DNA of 64,000 nucleotides from Antrihabitans stalactiti (GCF_012932915.1 NZ_VCQU01000010.1:124001-188000); one strand, 5' to 3'; counted from the stretch's first letter, positions 7,983 to 17,605 are shown. Notes: generated from the sequence alone by a model not told the origin. A program made the numbers and translations.

Positions 7983-9752
7983 CTAGCCGACGACTGGGAG
8001 GGTCAGTGGCTCCGACCCCTCCGCGAAAATAGTCACCGGCACCGGCGTGAGCCCGCCTCGGAAGCTGATATCGCCGCCGGTGAGGGCGAGCCGCAACGAG
8101 TGGCCCACATCGAAACTGTGCACGATGCCTGCCAGTGTGATCGGGACTGGCGCTGCCGGATCGGGAATCCGAACCGGAGTTATGAGCCCATTGATCAAGG
8201 TTGCTTTCCCGTCGGGTGCGACGTCGTATAGCTTGGCGAAAATAACTGGGGCGCCTGGTGATTGCACTCGTAATGTGACCTTGGGAATGCCGACTACGTC
8301 CATCGGCACCGTCATGGGTGCTGTGGTCCAGCTGGCCTCGGTGCCAGGAATCTGGGCGGTTGGAATGTTGCCGCTCGGTTCGATGTTCAGCGGTTCGATT
8401 CCGGTCGGCAAACCCAACGGCCCGGTGACAAACGTGCGTGCACCGGGCACAGCAGTCGCGGCGTCGTCGACCAGTCGTCCATCGCCGGATAACTCGAATG
8501 CGCGGTTGTTACCGACCGGAAAGCTGCTGCTCGACGCGTACGCGGGTGCAGCATTTCCTGTGTACGGCACCCAGTTTCGGAAATATGCGAACGGTGGGCC
8601 GGTGTCGACCCCGCTGTCTTTCAGGTAGTGGTCGAACCAGTCCAGCATGCGGCCTGACTCGTATTGCGTCGTAGGATCCAGCGGGCCCTTGACGCTGAAC
8701 TCGCCAGGTGCGGGGGCGAAGTGGCTATGCCCCCACGAGTGCCAGATCATTTTCACCTCGACGCCTCGCGCCTGCAGTGCTTCGTACGTCGCAGCCGCCT
8801 CGTTGAGGGTGAAGAGGGTGTCTTGCTGCCCCTGGGCCAGCAGGACAGGGATGTTGATTCGTTCGGAAAACGTCGCCGTCGACGCATGTCGCAAGCGGAC
8901 GGTGTTGTCAGGGTCGAGTTCACCCGTCATCAGGGCTTGGGCGATTGCTCCGCACATGAAGGCCACGTAATTCGGGCATTCCGCCCCTCGTGCGGGGTCG
9001 CCGAGGTATCCCGTAACGCCGGGGTTGTCGACACCGTCGACGAACAGCAGCGATGCGAACAGGAACTTGGCGGCCCCCGAGACTGCTGAGCTGACTCCGA
9101 CGGTGGTAGAGGTTCCGTTCGGGGCTAGTGAATAGCTGAGGTCGTTCCACGTGATCATCGGGATGATCGTGTCGATACGCGCGTCGATCGAGGCAGCGGA
9201 CAACTGTATTCCGCCGCCGTAGGATCCGCCGAACATCCCGACCCGCGGGTCATATTGAGCCGGCACCCCGTTATGGTCCACGGGGTCGATGCGAACCATG
9301 TCGAGAGCTGGTAGCGGACTTTTCAGAGCGGTGTCGGTGAACGCGATGCCACTTTGTCCCCCGAGAAAGCTCACCAGTTGTGCGGCTGCGGCGCCGTCGT
9401 ACAGCGGATCGTCGAGCGAGATCTTGCATTCGGATCCACCGAACCCGAGGCCGGAATATGCAAGCGTGACGTAGCCATTTCTGGCGAACATCTGCGCAGC
9501 GCCGACTTGGTCGTGGTACGAACCGCCGAATCCGTTGGTAGTCAACAGCGCAGGCGCTCGGTTGTCGGGGCCCACGCCGCTCGGTACGAACAGCTCACCC
9601 TCGACTGTGCACTGGGTAGCACCGCCGGGACCGACGTGAACCGACAGGGACAGGACCTGGCTCGTGAAACTGGGTGGATCGGCGGTGGCGGGTCCGGCAA
9701 CGGCGAATGCGGCAGACAGCACGCCGACGCAAACGATGGCGATCGTCCGCAT
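7983..9752 (-). CDS. Exported S15/CocE-type alpha/beta hydrolase (X-Pro dipeptidyl-peptidase-like)
   Basis: 589 aa. A Sec signal peptide (1-25, A-T-A-D site) precedes an alpha/beta-hydrolase domain with a nucleophile elbow G-G-S-Y-G-G, an acidic residue in G-Q-Q-D-T, and a histidine in W-G-H-S-H-F. The last ~170 residues form a jelly-roll like the X-Pro dipeptidyl-peptidase C-terminal domain. Family members cleave Xaa-Pro peptides, cocaine-type esters or beta-lactam precursors, so it may be a secreted peptidase or esterase. It lies downstream of a same-strand amidohydrolase (gap 42 bp), with which it may be co-transcribed. Confidence 0.85.
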   Translation of the reverse strand: MRTIAIVCVGVLSAAFAVAGPATADPPSFTSQVLSLSVHVGPGGATQCTVEGELFVPSGVGPDNRAPALLTTNGFGGSYHDQVGAAQMFARNGYVTLAYSGLGFGGSECKISLDDPLYDGAAAAQLVSFLGGQSGIAFTDTALKSPLPALDMVRIDPVDHNGVPAQYDPRVGMFGGSYGGGIQLSAASIDARIDTIIPMITWNDLSYSLAPNGTSTTVGVSSAVSGAAKFLFASLLFVDGVDNPGVTGYLGDPARGAECPNYVAFMCGAIAQALMTGELDPDNTVRLRHASTATFSERINIPVLLAQGQQDTLFTLNEAAATYEALQARGVEVKMIWHSWGHSHFAPAPGEFSVKGPLDPTTQYESGRMLDWFDHYLKDSGVDTGPPFAYFRNWVPYTGNAAPAYASSSSFPVGNNRAFELSGDGRLVDDAATAVPGARTFVTGPLGLPTGIEPLNIEPSGNIPTAQIPGTEASWTTAPMTVPMDVVGIPKVTLRVQSPGAPVIFAKLYDVAPDGKATLINGLITPVRIPDPAAPVPITLAGIVHSFDVGHSLRLALTGGDISFRGGLTPVPVTIFAEGSEPLTLPVVG

Positions 9753-9794
9753 TCACGCCTCCTCTGGGCTTGTTCGAGCGAAAACTACCGGGAA

Positions 9795-11474
9795 CTAGAC
9801 GAGCTTCTCCCCGTATGTCTGTCGTCCCATGAGGAAGGTTGCCTCGACCTGTAGGTCGCGCAGTTTCTCCGGGGGAGTGGTTCGCGGATTGGCCGAGAGC
9901 ACAACAAGATCGGCAGACTTGCCGGTTTCCAAGCTGCCGATATCCGAGTCGAGATGCAGTTGCCACGCAGCGTCGATCGTCGCCGCCTTGATGGCCGCGT
10001 CGATGCCAATGCGCTGCTCCGGGGCTAGCACGCGGCCGCTGCCTTTGGCGACTCGAGTCACTGCGGTGGCGATGTTTCCGATCGGGTTCGGCGGCGTGAC
10101 GGTGCCGTCATTGTGAAAGGAGATGCGCAGGCCAGCGTCCAAGGCCGACTGAGCCGACATCCATTGTGCGCCATGGTCAGGTCCGAACAGCTCGTCGATC
10201 AGCACGTCGCCCCAGTAATAGACGTGCTCCATGAAAAAGCTTGGCGTGACGCCTAGTTTCGCCGCTCGTTCGAACTGGTCCGGCCGCATCGCGCCGACGT
10301 GCTCGACCCGCGACCGCAGGGCTGGGGACGCATCTGCCTTTTCGTAGGCGTCGAGGACGACGTCGACTGCTGCGTCGCCGTGCACGTGACACGACAGCTG
10401 CCAGCCCTGCTCGACGAACGCCGACGCCAGTTCGCTGACCTGCTCCGGCGTGTAGTTCATGCCACCGTGATGGTGCGGGCCCAGGCCCATCCGGGCCGTC
10501 GTCGCGTCGGTGAGATACGGGAACGTCGTAAAGATATTGCCTTGCCAGGGTGAGCCGTCGGCCCACAGCTTCATCCCGATCTTGGCGAACAACTCGTCCG
10601 CTCCGGGCCGCTTGCTTGCCGCGTTTGCAGGATCATTCGCCAGCTCCGGCGTACCGATCTCATAGGCCCGGATTCGCAACGGGCAGTCCGGTTCCTGCGC
10701 GAGCTTTGTCAACAACGCGTGCTGCGGGCCAGCCTCGTATGCGTGCTCGCTGGCGGTGGCGATGCCGGCCTGAGCCAGCTGATCGTAGGCCCATCGAACA
10801 TTGGTGTGTGCGTGCGCGGCAACAACTTTCAGAAAGGGCACGGTCAACCTCATGATTGCAGCCTGCTCGAGCACCTCCCCGGTCAGCTCGCCGTCGGCAC
10901 CGTGCACAAACTGCGCTCCCGTCGGCTTCGGCGTGTCCTTGGTGATGCCTGCCAGCTCGAACGCCGCGGTATTGGCATACGCGGCATGCCCGCTGTTCGA
11001 AACGATGACGATGGGATTGTCGGGTACCAGTACATCCAACTGTGATCGGGTGGGTAGCTGCAGATCCGTCTGCAACAGAGGGTCGATGCCATTCGCCAGT
11101 ATCTCCGTGCCCTTCGGCGTCGCCTTTGCCGCATCGCTGATTTTCTGCCAGACTCGCGCGGCCGTCGGCACGATGAACGGGCGGACGTCGACAGCTGGCG
11201 GCGCAAGCGACAGGCCCATTTCGAACGGATGACCATGTGCCTCGACAAAGGCTGGCAATATTGCCCGCCCCTCCAGATCGACCACCTCCGTGCGGGCCTG
11301 CTTCAACTGCATCACGTCGGACGTCGATCCGACCGCGCTGATCCTTCCGCCTGTAACCGCTAGTGCTTCGGCCTCTGGCGCTCCCGGCGCTACCGTCACG
11401 ACCGGCCCGCCGATGAAGATGACGTCGGCGCACCTCTCGGTGCTCCTGTGGTCGTTCGACGAATCACGCGCCAT
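9795..11474 (-). CDS. YtcJ-like metal-dependent amidohydrolase (amidohydrolase family 3)
   Basis: 559 aa, the usual length for the family. The N-terminal beta-sandwich (~15-70) precedes the metal-binding motif E-A-H-G-H-P-F near residue 82. A further H-V-H-G-D-A-A lies near residue 360, and the sandwich closes at the C-terminus with K-S-A-D-L-V-V-L. Enzymes of this type hydrolyse amide or carbamate bonds in small cyclic or formylated molecules. A second homologue is at 34046. Divergent from the M20 hydrolase at 11681, so the two amide hydrolases could serve the same route. Substrate unknown. Confidence 0.85.
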   Translation of the reverse strand: MARDSSNDHRSTERCADVIFIGGPVVTVAPGAPEAEALAVTGGRISAVGSTSDVMQLKQARTEVVDLEGRAILPAFVEAHGHPFEMGLSLAPPAVDVRPFIVPTAARVWQKISDAAKATPKGTEILANGIDPLLQTDLQLPTRSQLDVLVPDNPIVIVSNSGHAAYANTAAFELAGITKDTPKPTGAQFVHGADGELTGEVLEQAAIMRLTVPFLKVVAAHAHTNVRWAYDQLAQAGIATASEHAYEAGPQHALLTKLAQEPDCPLRIRAYEIGTPELANDPANAASKRPGADELFAKIGMKLWADGSPWQGNIFTTFPYLTDATTARMGLGPHHHGGMNYTPEQVSELASAFVEQGWQLSCHVHGDAAVDVVLDAYEKADASPALRSRVEHVGAMRPDQFERAAKLGVTPSFFMEHVYYWGDVLIDELFGPDHGAQWMSAQSALDAGLRISFHNDGTVTPPNPIGNIATAVTRVAKGSGRVLAPEQRIGIDAAIKAATIDAAWQLHLDSDIGSLETGKSADLVVLSANPRTTPPEKLRDLQVEATFLMGRQTYGEKLV

Positions 11475-11680
11475 TCCCGGTCACCACCTTTCGTGAACTG
11501 CCGTTCGCTCAACGATGCGAACTCCCAATATCGTTTCAGCGCAACGTGAATCGCGACCTCATCGCTCCGCGGTCCGCCGCCATCAGGTGCGAATCGACAT
11601 GGCAGGAGGGTAGCTCACGCGGTGCAGAAAAGTGACATGAATCACGTATCGGCAACGTCCGACAGGTAAGGTGCGTTGCT

Positions 11681-12922
11681 ATGAAGCCAGAACTCGGGGC
11701 CGATTTGGCCCAGCGACTTGCTGAGTTGTACATGGAAGTGCACAGCGACCCCGAGCTATCGATGCAGGAGCATGCGACGGCGCGACTGGTAGTTGCCGCT
11801 TTGGCAGGTACGGGCTGTGAAATCACCGAAAACGTCGGCGGCACAGGGGTAGTCGCCGTTCTCGACAACGGCCCTGGCCCTGTCGTTATGTTACGCGCGG
11901 ACATGGATGCGCTGCCGGTCGCAGAGCAGACCGGCCTGCCCTATGCGAGTACGAAAACCGCAATCGACCCGTCCGGCAACACCGTGCCGGTGATGCATGC
12001 GTGCGGGCATGACATGCACGTCACCTGTCTGGTCGGTGCGTTGCATCTGCTTTCGGACGCACGCGAGCAGTGGTCGGGAACCGTGCTGGGGGTGTTTCAG
12101 CCTGGGGAGGAGACCTGCGAGGGCGCTAAGGCAATGCTCGCCGACGGCATCTTCGACCGTTTTCCGAAGCCGTCGATCATCCTCGGCCAACACGTTGCGC
12201 CCCTGCCCTCTGGAATGATCGGGCACGGCTCGGGGCCGGTGATGGCGGCTGCGGACTACGTCTGGGTGACCCTGCACGGCCGCGGCGCTCACGGCTCGAT
12301 GCCTGAGCGGTCGGTCGATCCGGTGCTGATGGCGGCGGCCACAGTGATGCGACTCGAGGCGATCATCTCGCGCGAGGTGGCGTCACGGGAGCAGGCTGTC
12401 GTTACCGTCGGCGTCGTCCAGGCCGGTAACGCGCCCAACGTCATCCCCGAGTCCGCCCGACTCGGCATCAGCTGCCGGACATACTCGCACGAGGTTCGCG
12501 ATACCGTCCGGGCGGCGGTCGAGCGGATCATTCGCGCCGAAGCGCTCGCGAGCAACGCGCCGAAGGACCCCGAGTTCGACTGGTACGTTCAGGCCCCGGT
12601 CACGGTGAACGATCCAGCCGCCACCGTCAAGACCATCGGCGCTTTCGAAGCACACTTCGGGGCGGATCGCGTCCGGCCTATTCCACCGGCGTCCGGCAGC
12701 GAAGATGTCGCTGAGTTCGGCAACGCCATCGAAGTGCCTTTGGTCTTCTGGTTCTGGGGTGGCACGGACCCAAAGGTCTTTGCCGACGACGTCAGCTTGG
12801 GCGTCTCACCGCCGAGCAATCATTCGGCTTATTTCGCCCCGGTCATCGAACCCACCATCACGACGGGAGTCGAAGCGCTGACTGTTGCCGCTTTGACCTG
12901 GCTGGGTTCACCGACCACCTGA
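11681..12922 (+). CDS. M20-family amidohydrolase (hippurate/N-acyl-amino-acid hydrolase type)
   Basis: 413 aa. It has the M20D signature: L-R-A-D-M-D-A-L-P near residue 72, H-A-C-G-H-D-M-H near 106-113 (Cys108 and His110 as metal ligands), and an E-E pair near residue 145. A dimerisation domain is inserted at ~190-300. The family removes acyl groups from amino acids. Divergent from the YtcJ-like amidohydrolase and convergent with the ThrE gene, with only 6 bp between the two stops. A transport/hydrolysis pairing with ThrE is possible but not shown. Confidence 0.87.
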   Translation: MKPELGADLAQRLAELYMEVHSDPELSMQEHATARLVVAALAGTGCEITENVGGTGVVAVLDNGPGPVVMLRADMDALPVAEQTGLPYASTKTAIDPSGNTVPVMHACGHDMHVTCLVGALHLLSDAREQWSGTVLGVFQPGEETCEGAKAMLADGIFDRFPKPSIILGQHVAPLPSGMIGHGSGPVMAAADYVWVTLHGRGAHGSMPERSVDPVLMAAATVMRLEAIISREVASREQAVVTVGVVQAGNAPNVIPESARLGISCRTYSHEVRDTVRAAVERIIRAEALASNAPKDPEFDWYVQAPVTVNDPAATVKTIGAFEAHFGADRVRPIPPASGSEDVAEFGNAIEVPLVFWFWGGTDPKVFADDVSLGVSPPSNHSAYFAPVIEPTITTGVEALTVAALTWLGSPTT

Positions 12923-12928
12923 TACTGG

Positions 12929-14167
12929 TCAGGAACTGCTGTCTTCGACCCAACTCTCACGGTGCGGAAATATGCTCCAGATCGCCATACCGATCTGAAA
13001 TCCGAGCGCGATCGACATAATCGACACGAGCATCACGGTGACGGCGTCCCCACCTGACCCGCCTGCGAGTTCGGCGATGCCGATCAAGCCTACCGAGCTC
13101 GGGACCAGCAGCCAGAATCCTGGCGCCAACACCACTTGGGTGGCCGGCGTCATTGGAAGGCGGCCCAACGCGAGCGCGCAGATCATCAGCACGAGGCCCC
13201 CGCCGAATCCACTGACATATCCGCCGACCGCCCCGGCCGTTGCGACCTGCGCCCCGTACGTCACGAACAGGACAAGTACCAGCCATGGTGCGAACCCCGG
13301 TGGCGGTCCTAGATACAGCACCATGCCTACCGCATAGACGGCGACGCCGAGCCACGGCGCCCACGGTCCGAAGGTATTGCGAGCAGCGTCGGTCAGCTCG
13401 AACGAGGACAAACCCAGCACTTGGATCGCGAGCACGATACCTAGCGCGAGTTGAGCCAGATTCAAGAGTCCCGTCATCAGTCGCGCGGCACCGGAAACCA
13501 TTTGCCCGGTGGAAGCTTCGATCACCGCCAAGGTGATCGCCACTCCCGGCAGGAACAGGATCAGCGGTGGAATTAAGACACGCAGGCTCTCGTGCCCCAT
13601 GTGCAGCAATCGGCCGAGGCTGAACGCCAAGTACGTAACGACAAACGCGCTCAACACAGGGAGCAGTTGCCGCACTCCGTCATTGTTGCCGGTGATCAAT
13701 TCGAGCACGCCCACGAGGAGCCCGAAGCCGGTCGCTGCGATCAATGCCGCAGGTGTGGGTTGCAGAATCAGCGCGTAGGCGGCGCTCTGCACGCCACACC
13801 CTGACACACCGACCCAGGCAGGGAAGCGCTTGGGCATCGCCCGGATGCGATCGAGTTCGGCGATACCGTCCGCGGCCGTGATCAGCCCCCGCTCGGCCTT
13901 ATGGACGAGCTCTCCCACAGGAAACGTTTGGTCATAACGCAATGGACGGTCGCGGTTCGCGACCTTGGTCTGAGCGCCATCGCCCACCTGGATGAAATTC
14001 GGCAGTACCAGCAGCGGGCACGTGGTGCCGTACTGGGCAGAGATTCGGATCAGCGCACGTCGCACGACGGTAACGGGATAGTCGGCACCAAGCATCGCGG
14101 ATCCCAGTCGGGCCAGAAACGCGACCTGGATCGCCCGATCGTCAGGCGGTTCGGCTACGTGCGCCAT
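12929..14167 (-). CDS. ThrE-type threonine/serine exporter
   Basis: 412 aa. The N-terminal half (~15-265) matches the ThrE domain: a cytosolic segment with G-x-x-x-x-V followed by five helices. The C-terminal half (~270-405) is the second five-helix ThrE_2 block, so both parts are fused as in Corynebacterium ThrE, where the protein exports threonine and serine with the proton gradient. It is divergent from the endoglycoceramidase gene (163 bp between starts), and its stop almost touches that of the M20 hydrolase. Confidence 0.85.
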   Translation of the reverse strand: MAHVAEPPDDRAIQVAFLARLGSAMLGADYPVTVVRRALIRISAQYGTTCPLLVLPNFIQVGDGAQTKVANRDRPLRYDQTFPVGELVHKAERGLITAADGIAELDRIRAMPKRFPAWVGVSGCGVQSAAYALILQPTPAALIAATGFGLLVGVLELITGNNDGVRQLLPVLSAFVVTYLAFSLGRLLHMGHESLRVLIPPLILFLPGVAITLAVIEASTGQMVSGAARLMTGLLNLAQLALGIVLAIQVLGLSSFELTDAARNTFGPWAPWLGVAVYAVGMVLYLGPPPGFAPWLVLVLFVTYGAQVATAGAVGGYVSGFGGGLVLMICALALGRLPMTPATQVVLAPGFWLLVPSSVGLIGIAELAGGSGGDAVTVMLVSIMSIALGFQIGMAIWSIFPHRESWVEDSSS

Positions 14168-14330
14168 GGCGACACTTTAAGTGTCGGGATGCACCGATCG
14201 TTGGCGCAATGGGGCGGGAAGGCCAGTTTGTCGAATTTCCCGCGCGAGTACGTGGCTCGTTGACAGGATCGTCCTGAATCGACACGCAAGCGCCGCAAAC
14301 CCAGTGGAGACAAGTGGAGACAGCGGACAC

Positions 14331-15791
14331 ATGATCTCGACGCGACAGGATTTGCGGGTGCTTGCCGCCACTTTTGCGGCGCTCCTGCTAATGCTCTTCG
14401 TAACGGCGTGTGGATCAGACTCCGCACAGCCTCAACCCTACGGGCACGCCGGCCGCTGGATCACCGACGATGTCGGTCGGGTCGTCACCTTTCACGGCGT
14501 GAACATGGTGAACAAGCTGCCGCCGTACGACCCGGCCGGGGTCGGCTTCGGCGACGACGATGTTGCGTTGCTGGTGCGAGAGGGTATCAACGCGGTTCGT
14601 GTCGGCGTGCTGTGGGCCGGTCTCGAGCCTTCCGCCGGCCAGTACAACGACGCCTACCTCGATAGCATCGCCGCCACGGTGAGCATGCTCCACGCCGCGG
14701 GCATCACCTCGCTGCTGGACATGCACCAGGACGGCTACGGGGTGGCGTTCAACGGCGACGGCGCACCAGCCTGGGCGACGCTGACCGACGATCTGCCAAT
14801 CGAGCCGCTCAAGGCTTTCCCGCTGGACTATGCAACCAACGCAGGCTTGCAGCGGGCCTACGACAACTTTTGGGCCAACAAGCCGGGGCCGGGCGGGGTG
14901 GGGTTGCAGGACCGCTACGCCGCGGCGTGGAGGCACATCGCCGAACGCTTCCGCGATACGCCTGGACTGCTCGGCTACGAGCTGATGAACGAACCCTTCC
15001 CGGGATCACCGTGGAAACAATGCGAGCAGGCCTGCCCTGAGTTGGATGCGAACGTCTTGACCCCGTTTTCGCGAAAGATGTTGCAAGCCATCCGCATGGC
15101 GGATCGTTCGCACTTCGTATGGTACGAGCCGTGGGTACTGTTCGACGCCGGAGCAGACACGCGCGTAGGCCCGCTCGACGATCCGCTCGTGGGGCTTTCG
15201 TTCCACGATTACGACACCAAGGATCTCGATAAGCCGCTGCATAACGCGGACGCGCACTCCGAGCGCACCACGGATGCTTTGCTGATGACCGAACTCGGTG
15301 CCACTACCGACGCATCCTTGGTCACCAACCTGATGGCTGCCGCGGACCGGGCGATGGCATCGCCGATCTACTGGGCCTACGCCAACAACGCGCCGTTCCC
15401 CATCCCGCCCGGAGTCGGCGTCGCCAGCCCGCGGGAGCAGGGGCTCGTGCTCGACCCCGGACAGCCGTTGACCGGCAACAACGTGCAGACCGCGATCTGG
15501 AATGCGCTGGTCCGCCCCTATCCGCAAGCCGTTGCCGGCACGCCGTTGCGATGGAGCTACGACCCCGACGCGAGGGTGTTCGACTTCGTGTACGCCAACT
15601 CTCGAGCAGGTGGCGGAGATTTCACCAAAGACCTCGAAACGGTGGTCTTCGTCCCTGCTCGGAACTACTCAGCCGGCTACGCAGCGACCGTCCAGGGCGG
15701 CCGCGTGGTCTCGGCAGCCAATGACTCACGATTGCGGGTGGTGGCCGACGGCGGAGCCCCGGAAGTCACAATTCATATAGCACCACAATGA
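14331..15791 (+). CDS. Lipid-anchored endoglycoceramidase-like glycoside hydrolase (GH5)
   Basis: 486 aa, very close to Rhodococcus endoglycoceramidase II (~490). The ATG at 14331 gives a lipoprotein signal with F-V-T-A-C (Cys27). A TIM-barrel follows with M-N-E-P-F (acid/base Glu221) and M-T-E-L-G (nucleophile Glu321), and a C-terminal beta-domain. The family splits the bond between the oligosaccharide and ceramide of glycosphingolipids. Longer in-frame starts upstream lack a signal sequence. The spacing of the two glutamates (100 residues) is near that of the characterised enzyme. Substrate range (ganglioside, globoside or fungal glycolipid) is undetermined. Confidence 0.88.
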   Translation: MISTRQDLRVLAATFAALLLMLFVTACGSDSAQPQPYGHAGRWITDDVGRVVTFHGVNMVNKLPPYDPAGVGFGDDDVALLVREGINAVRVGVLWAGLEPSAGQYNDAYLDSIAATVSMLHAAGITSLLDMHQDGYGVAFNGDGAPAWATLTDDLPIEPLKAFPLDYATNAGLQRAYDNFWANKPGPGGVGLQDRYAAAWRHIAERFRDTPGLLGYELMNEPFPGSPWKQCEQACPELDANVLTPFSRKMLQAIRMADRSHFVWYEPWVLFDAGADTRVGPLDDPLVGLSFHDYDTKDLDKPLHNADAHSERTTDALLMTELGATTDASLVTNLMAAADRAMASPIYWAYANNAPFPIPPGVGVASPREQGLVLDPGQPLTGNNVQTAIWNALVRPYPQAVAGTPLRWSYDPDARVFDFVYANSRAGGGDFTKDLETVVFVPARNYSAGYAATVQGGRVVSAANDSRLRVVADGGAPEVTIHIAPQ

Positions 15792-15820
15792 TGTTGGGCG
15801 TTTTGGGGTTTGTTTTGCCC

Positions 15821-16085
15821 ATGGACCCGTTCGATGAGGCGCGCCATTTCCTGCGCTTGCCGATCATGGGTTGGTGATCACGCCGGGACCGGAGATGACG
15901 GCGACCTGCGCAGTCGCCTTCGAATTCGACACGGCACGAAAGTAGCTCACGACACCTCGGTGGAGGTGCACCTTATTGCTAATCGACCGGGCCTATTCGG
16001 GGGCGAGTCGTCCGTTATCGAAGATGCACTCTTGTTGTCGATCGTGACCGGAAGTGCCGGTCGGCGTGCTTTCATTCTCGCGTGA
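15821..16085 (+). pseudogene. Possible frameshifted small gene
   Basis: Coding-like sequence appears in three successive frames. Frame one runs from ATG 15821 to TGA 15875-15877. A GTG at 15874 overlaps that stop and opens a second frame to TAG 15943-15945. The third frame continues from about 15936 to TGA 16083-16085. Together they would encode ~85 aa of ordinary actinobacterial composition. The last stop overlaps the GTG of the next gene. No family is recognised, and this could equally be non-coding. Confidence 0.3.
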
Positions 16086-16750
16086 GCGCTGTTGGGACTG
16101 TCATCATCGTCCTATTGCTGGTCCTGGCGATGGGCCCGCTGCGTGAACGCCCGAGGCCGCGGAAGAGTCGTCGGCGCCGCGTTCCCGCGCTTGTTGGCGC
16201 GATCGCGTTGCTCGGTATCGTCGCGGGCTGCTCTAGCAACGAGGAGGTGAACTCGAAGGATGTCGCAGCAGATGAAGAATGCGATTTGGTTGCGCAAGCG
16301 GCGACGTCTGCGACGACATCGACCAACGGAACCGTTGTGCCGGCCCCGATCCCGACACCAATGAATGCATCGCTCGCGCCACTGACGACAGTAGATGCAC
16401 CTCTAGCCCCCGGGAGCCCGCCACAAGTCCCCGTCGAGCCACCGCCAGCTTCTGTCGAGCCACCGCCAGCTTCCGTGGAGACGACAACGACGACGACCAC
16501 CACCACGACCACGACGGTGCCGATCACCGTGATCGAGCCGCCACCGACACCGACGACGACGTTCGACACATATATCGCGCCGCCGCCGATGCCACCACCG
16601 CCGACCAATCCGCCGCCGCCCAATCCGCCGCCGACTGTCCCGACGACTATCGCGCCGCCACCAGAACCACCGCCAACGGAGACGGCGATAGCGCCGCCAC
16701 CGAAGCCCCCGCCGGTGACCAACCAGACAGCATCGCGGCGTACCTGCTGA
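16082..16750 (+). CDS. Pro/Thr-rich putative lipoprotein
   Basis: 222 aa. A short N-terminal hydrophobic stretch (5-18), a strongly basic loop (20-36) and a second hydrophobic stretch end in G-I-V-A-G-C, a lipobox-like motif. The rest is disordered: a Pro/Ala/Val/Glu segment repeated twice (near residues 120-135), a run of 12 threonines, then ~75 residues very rich in Pro. Such regions often span the cell wall. The GTG start overlaps an upstream stop as GTGA. The opposite strand also has a long Gly-rich frame, which I regard as a by-product of the repeat. Function unknown. Confidence 0.5.
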   Translation: MSAVGTVIIVLLLVLAMGPLRERPRPRKSRRRRVPALVGAIALLGIVAGCSSNEEVNSKDVAADEECDLVAQAATSATTSTNGTVVPAPIPTPMNASLAPLTTVDAPLAPGSPPQVPVEPPPASVEPPPASVETTTTTTTTTTTTVPITVIEPPPTPTTTFDTYIAPPPMPPPPTNPPPPNPPPTVPTTIAPPPEPPPTETAIAPPPKPPPVTNQTASRRTC

Positions 16751-16934
16751 TTCGATGGCGTGTCCATCACAAAGCGAGCTCGCGCGCGCTCGAGCCGCGG
16801 CCATGTGCTCGGCGGCGGGATCGCCAACGGAGCAACCTCGCTGACTAGCTCGACGCTAAGGTTCGCTGGCTGGCACGCAGACGACGGCGACACCGCGTCC
16901 TAATACCGCATGCCCTACTGCAGGAGGCCACAGG

Positions 16935-17051
16935 ATGCGACGCGTTCATTTCCTCGGCCTCTTCGATGGTTGTCGACAGCACCGTGGCGTTGGTCTCAGT
17001 CTATTTCCGTTGTGGCGGAGCCGATATGTAATCGAAGGGACGACCTACTGA
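16935..17051 (+). CDS. Possible 38-residue peptide
   Basis: A short frame that starts with ATG seven bases after a perfect AGGAGG (16922-16927) and stops at 17049-17051, 15 bases before the next gene. The peptide is basic and has no known family. The good ribosome-binding site is the only support. The remaining part of this stretch, 16751-16921, shows nothing recognisable. Confidence 0.3.
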   Translation: MRRVHFLGLFDGCRQHRGVGLSLFPLWRSRYVIEGTTY

Positions 17052-17066
17052 TCAGGAGGCAGCGAC

Positions 17067-17279
17067 GTGGAGCTATTTGTGCTCGTTGCAGCCATCCCTG
17101 TCCTCGCTGTGCTCGGCGTGCTGATGATCGTCGTTCTTTTTTGGGTCGAGATGCGTCGAATGGCCACCGATTCCGACCCGTCAGGGCAAGTCATGGAGCA
17201 CTCCGTGGGGCGCCCGGAGTCGCAGACGCTGCGCGCGCTCGCCGTCGACGCCGGAGGCCACACGGATGGCCGAGACTGA
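17067..17279 (+). CDS. Small single-pass membrane protein
   Basis: 70 aa. One strong hydrophobic helix (~3-27) is followed by a short charged cytoplasmic tail. GTG 17067 is preceded by CAGGAGG. No family recognised; it may be part of a membrane complex or a stress-type small protein. A hairpin with T-tract follows directly. Confidence 0.55.
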   Translation: MELFVLVAAIPVLAVLGVLMIVVLFWVEMRRMATDSDPSGQVMEHSVGRPESQTLRALAVDAGGHTDGRD

Positions 17280-17288
17280 GTTTTGGTC

Positions 17289-17312
17289 CCGCCGCGCAGC
17301 GGGGCGGTTTTT
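17289..17312. terminator. Bidirectional intrinsic terminator
   Basis: A GC-rich hairpin (CCGCC at 17289-17293 with GGCGG at 17303-17307, plus inner pairs) is followed by five T. It separates two convergent small membrane-protein genes, so it can serve both. Confidence 0.6.
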
Positions 17313-17466
17313 AGAAGTAGTGGGCTCGCCCGCCTACTGGTCGACCGGTCCGGCCGAGTAGAACCAGTACCAAACCAACTACGATGAGAACGATTCCGAT
17401 CGTCCACAAGATCGATATTTTGGCCACGAAACCGACCAGCAGCAGAACGATACCGAGCACGATCAT
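17311..17466 (-). CDS. Small membrane protein, DUF6131-like
   Basis: 51 aa from ATG 17466; a 13-codon upstream extension is unlikely. Two hydrophobic helices are separated by a short I-L-W-T-I-G-I turn, ending in a basic Gly/Arg tail. This is the style of the widespread actinobacterial two-helix protein DUF6131. GAGGTCGTC precedes the ATG. Function unknown. Confidence 0.65.
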   Translation of the reverse strand: MIVLGIVLLLVGFVAKISILWTIGIVLIVVGLVLVLLGRTGRPVGGRAHYF

Positions 17467-17605
17467 GACGACCTCTTCCTTGTGTGCGAGCCAAGGTGGC
17501 TGCACTGCAGATAGGGTTCCCCCAGTTCAGATGCCCTAAACCGCATCCGTCGCCGCGTCGGGTAAGTCCTGCCCGGCCGGCGACAGTCAGGCTGACAACG
17601 AGCGG

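Noticed and set aside
16072-16893. Long Gly-rich frame (273 codons) on the minus strand
   Set aside because: It mirrors the Pro-rich repeats of the plus-strand lipoprotein gene; no ribosome-binding site or family, and the plus-strand protein has a lipobox.
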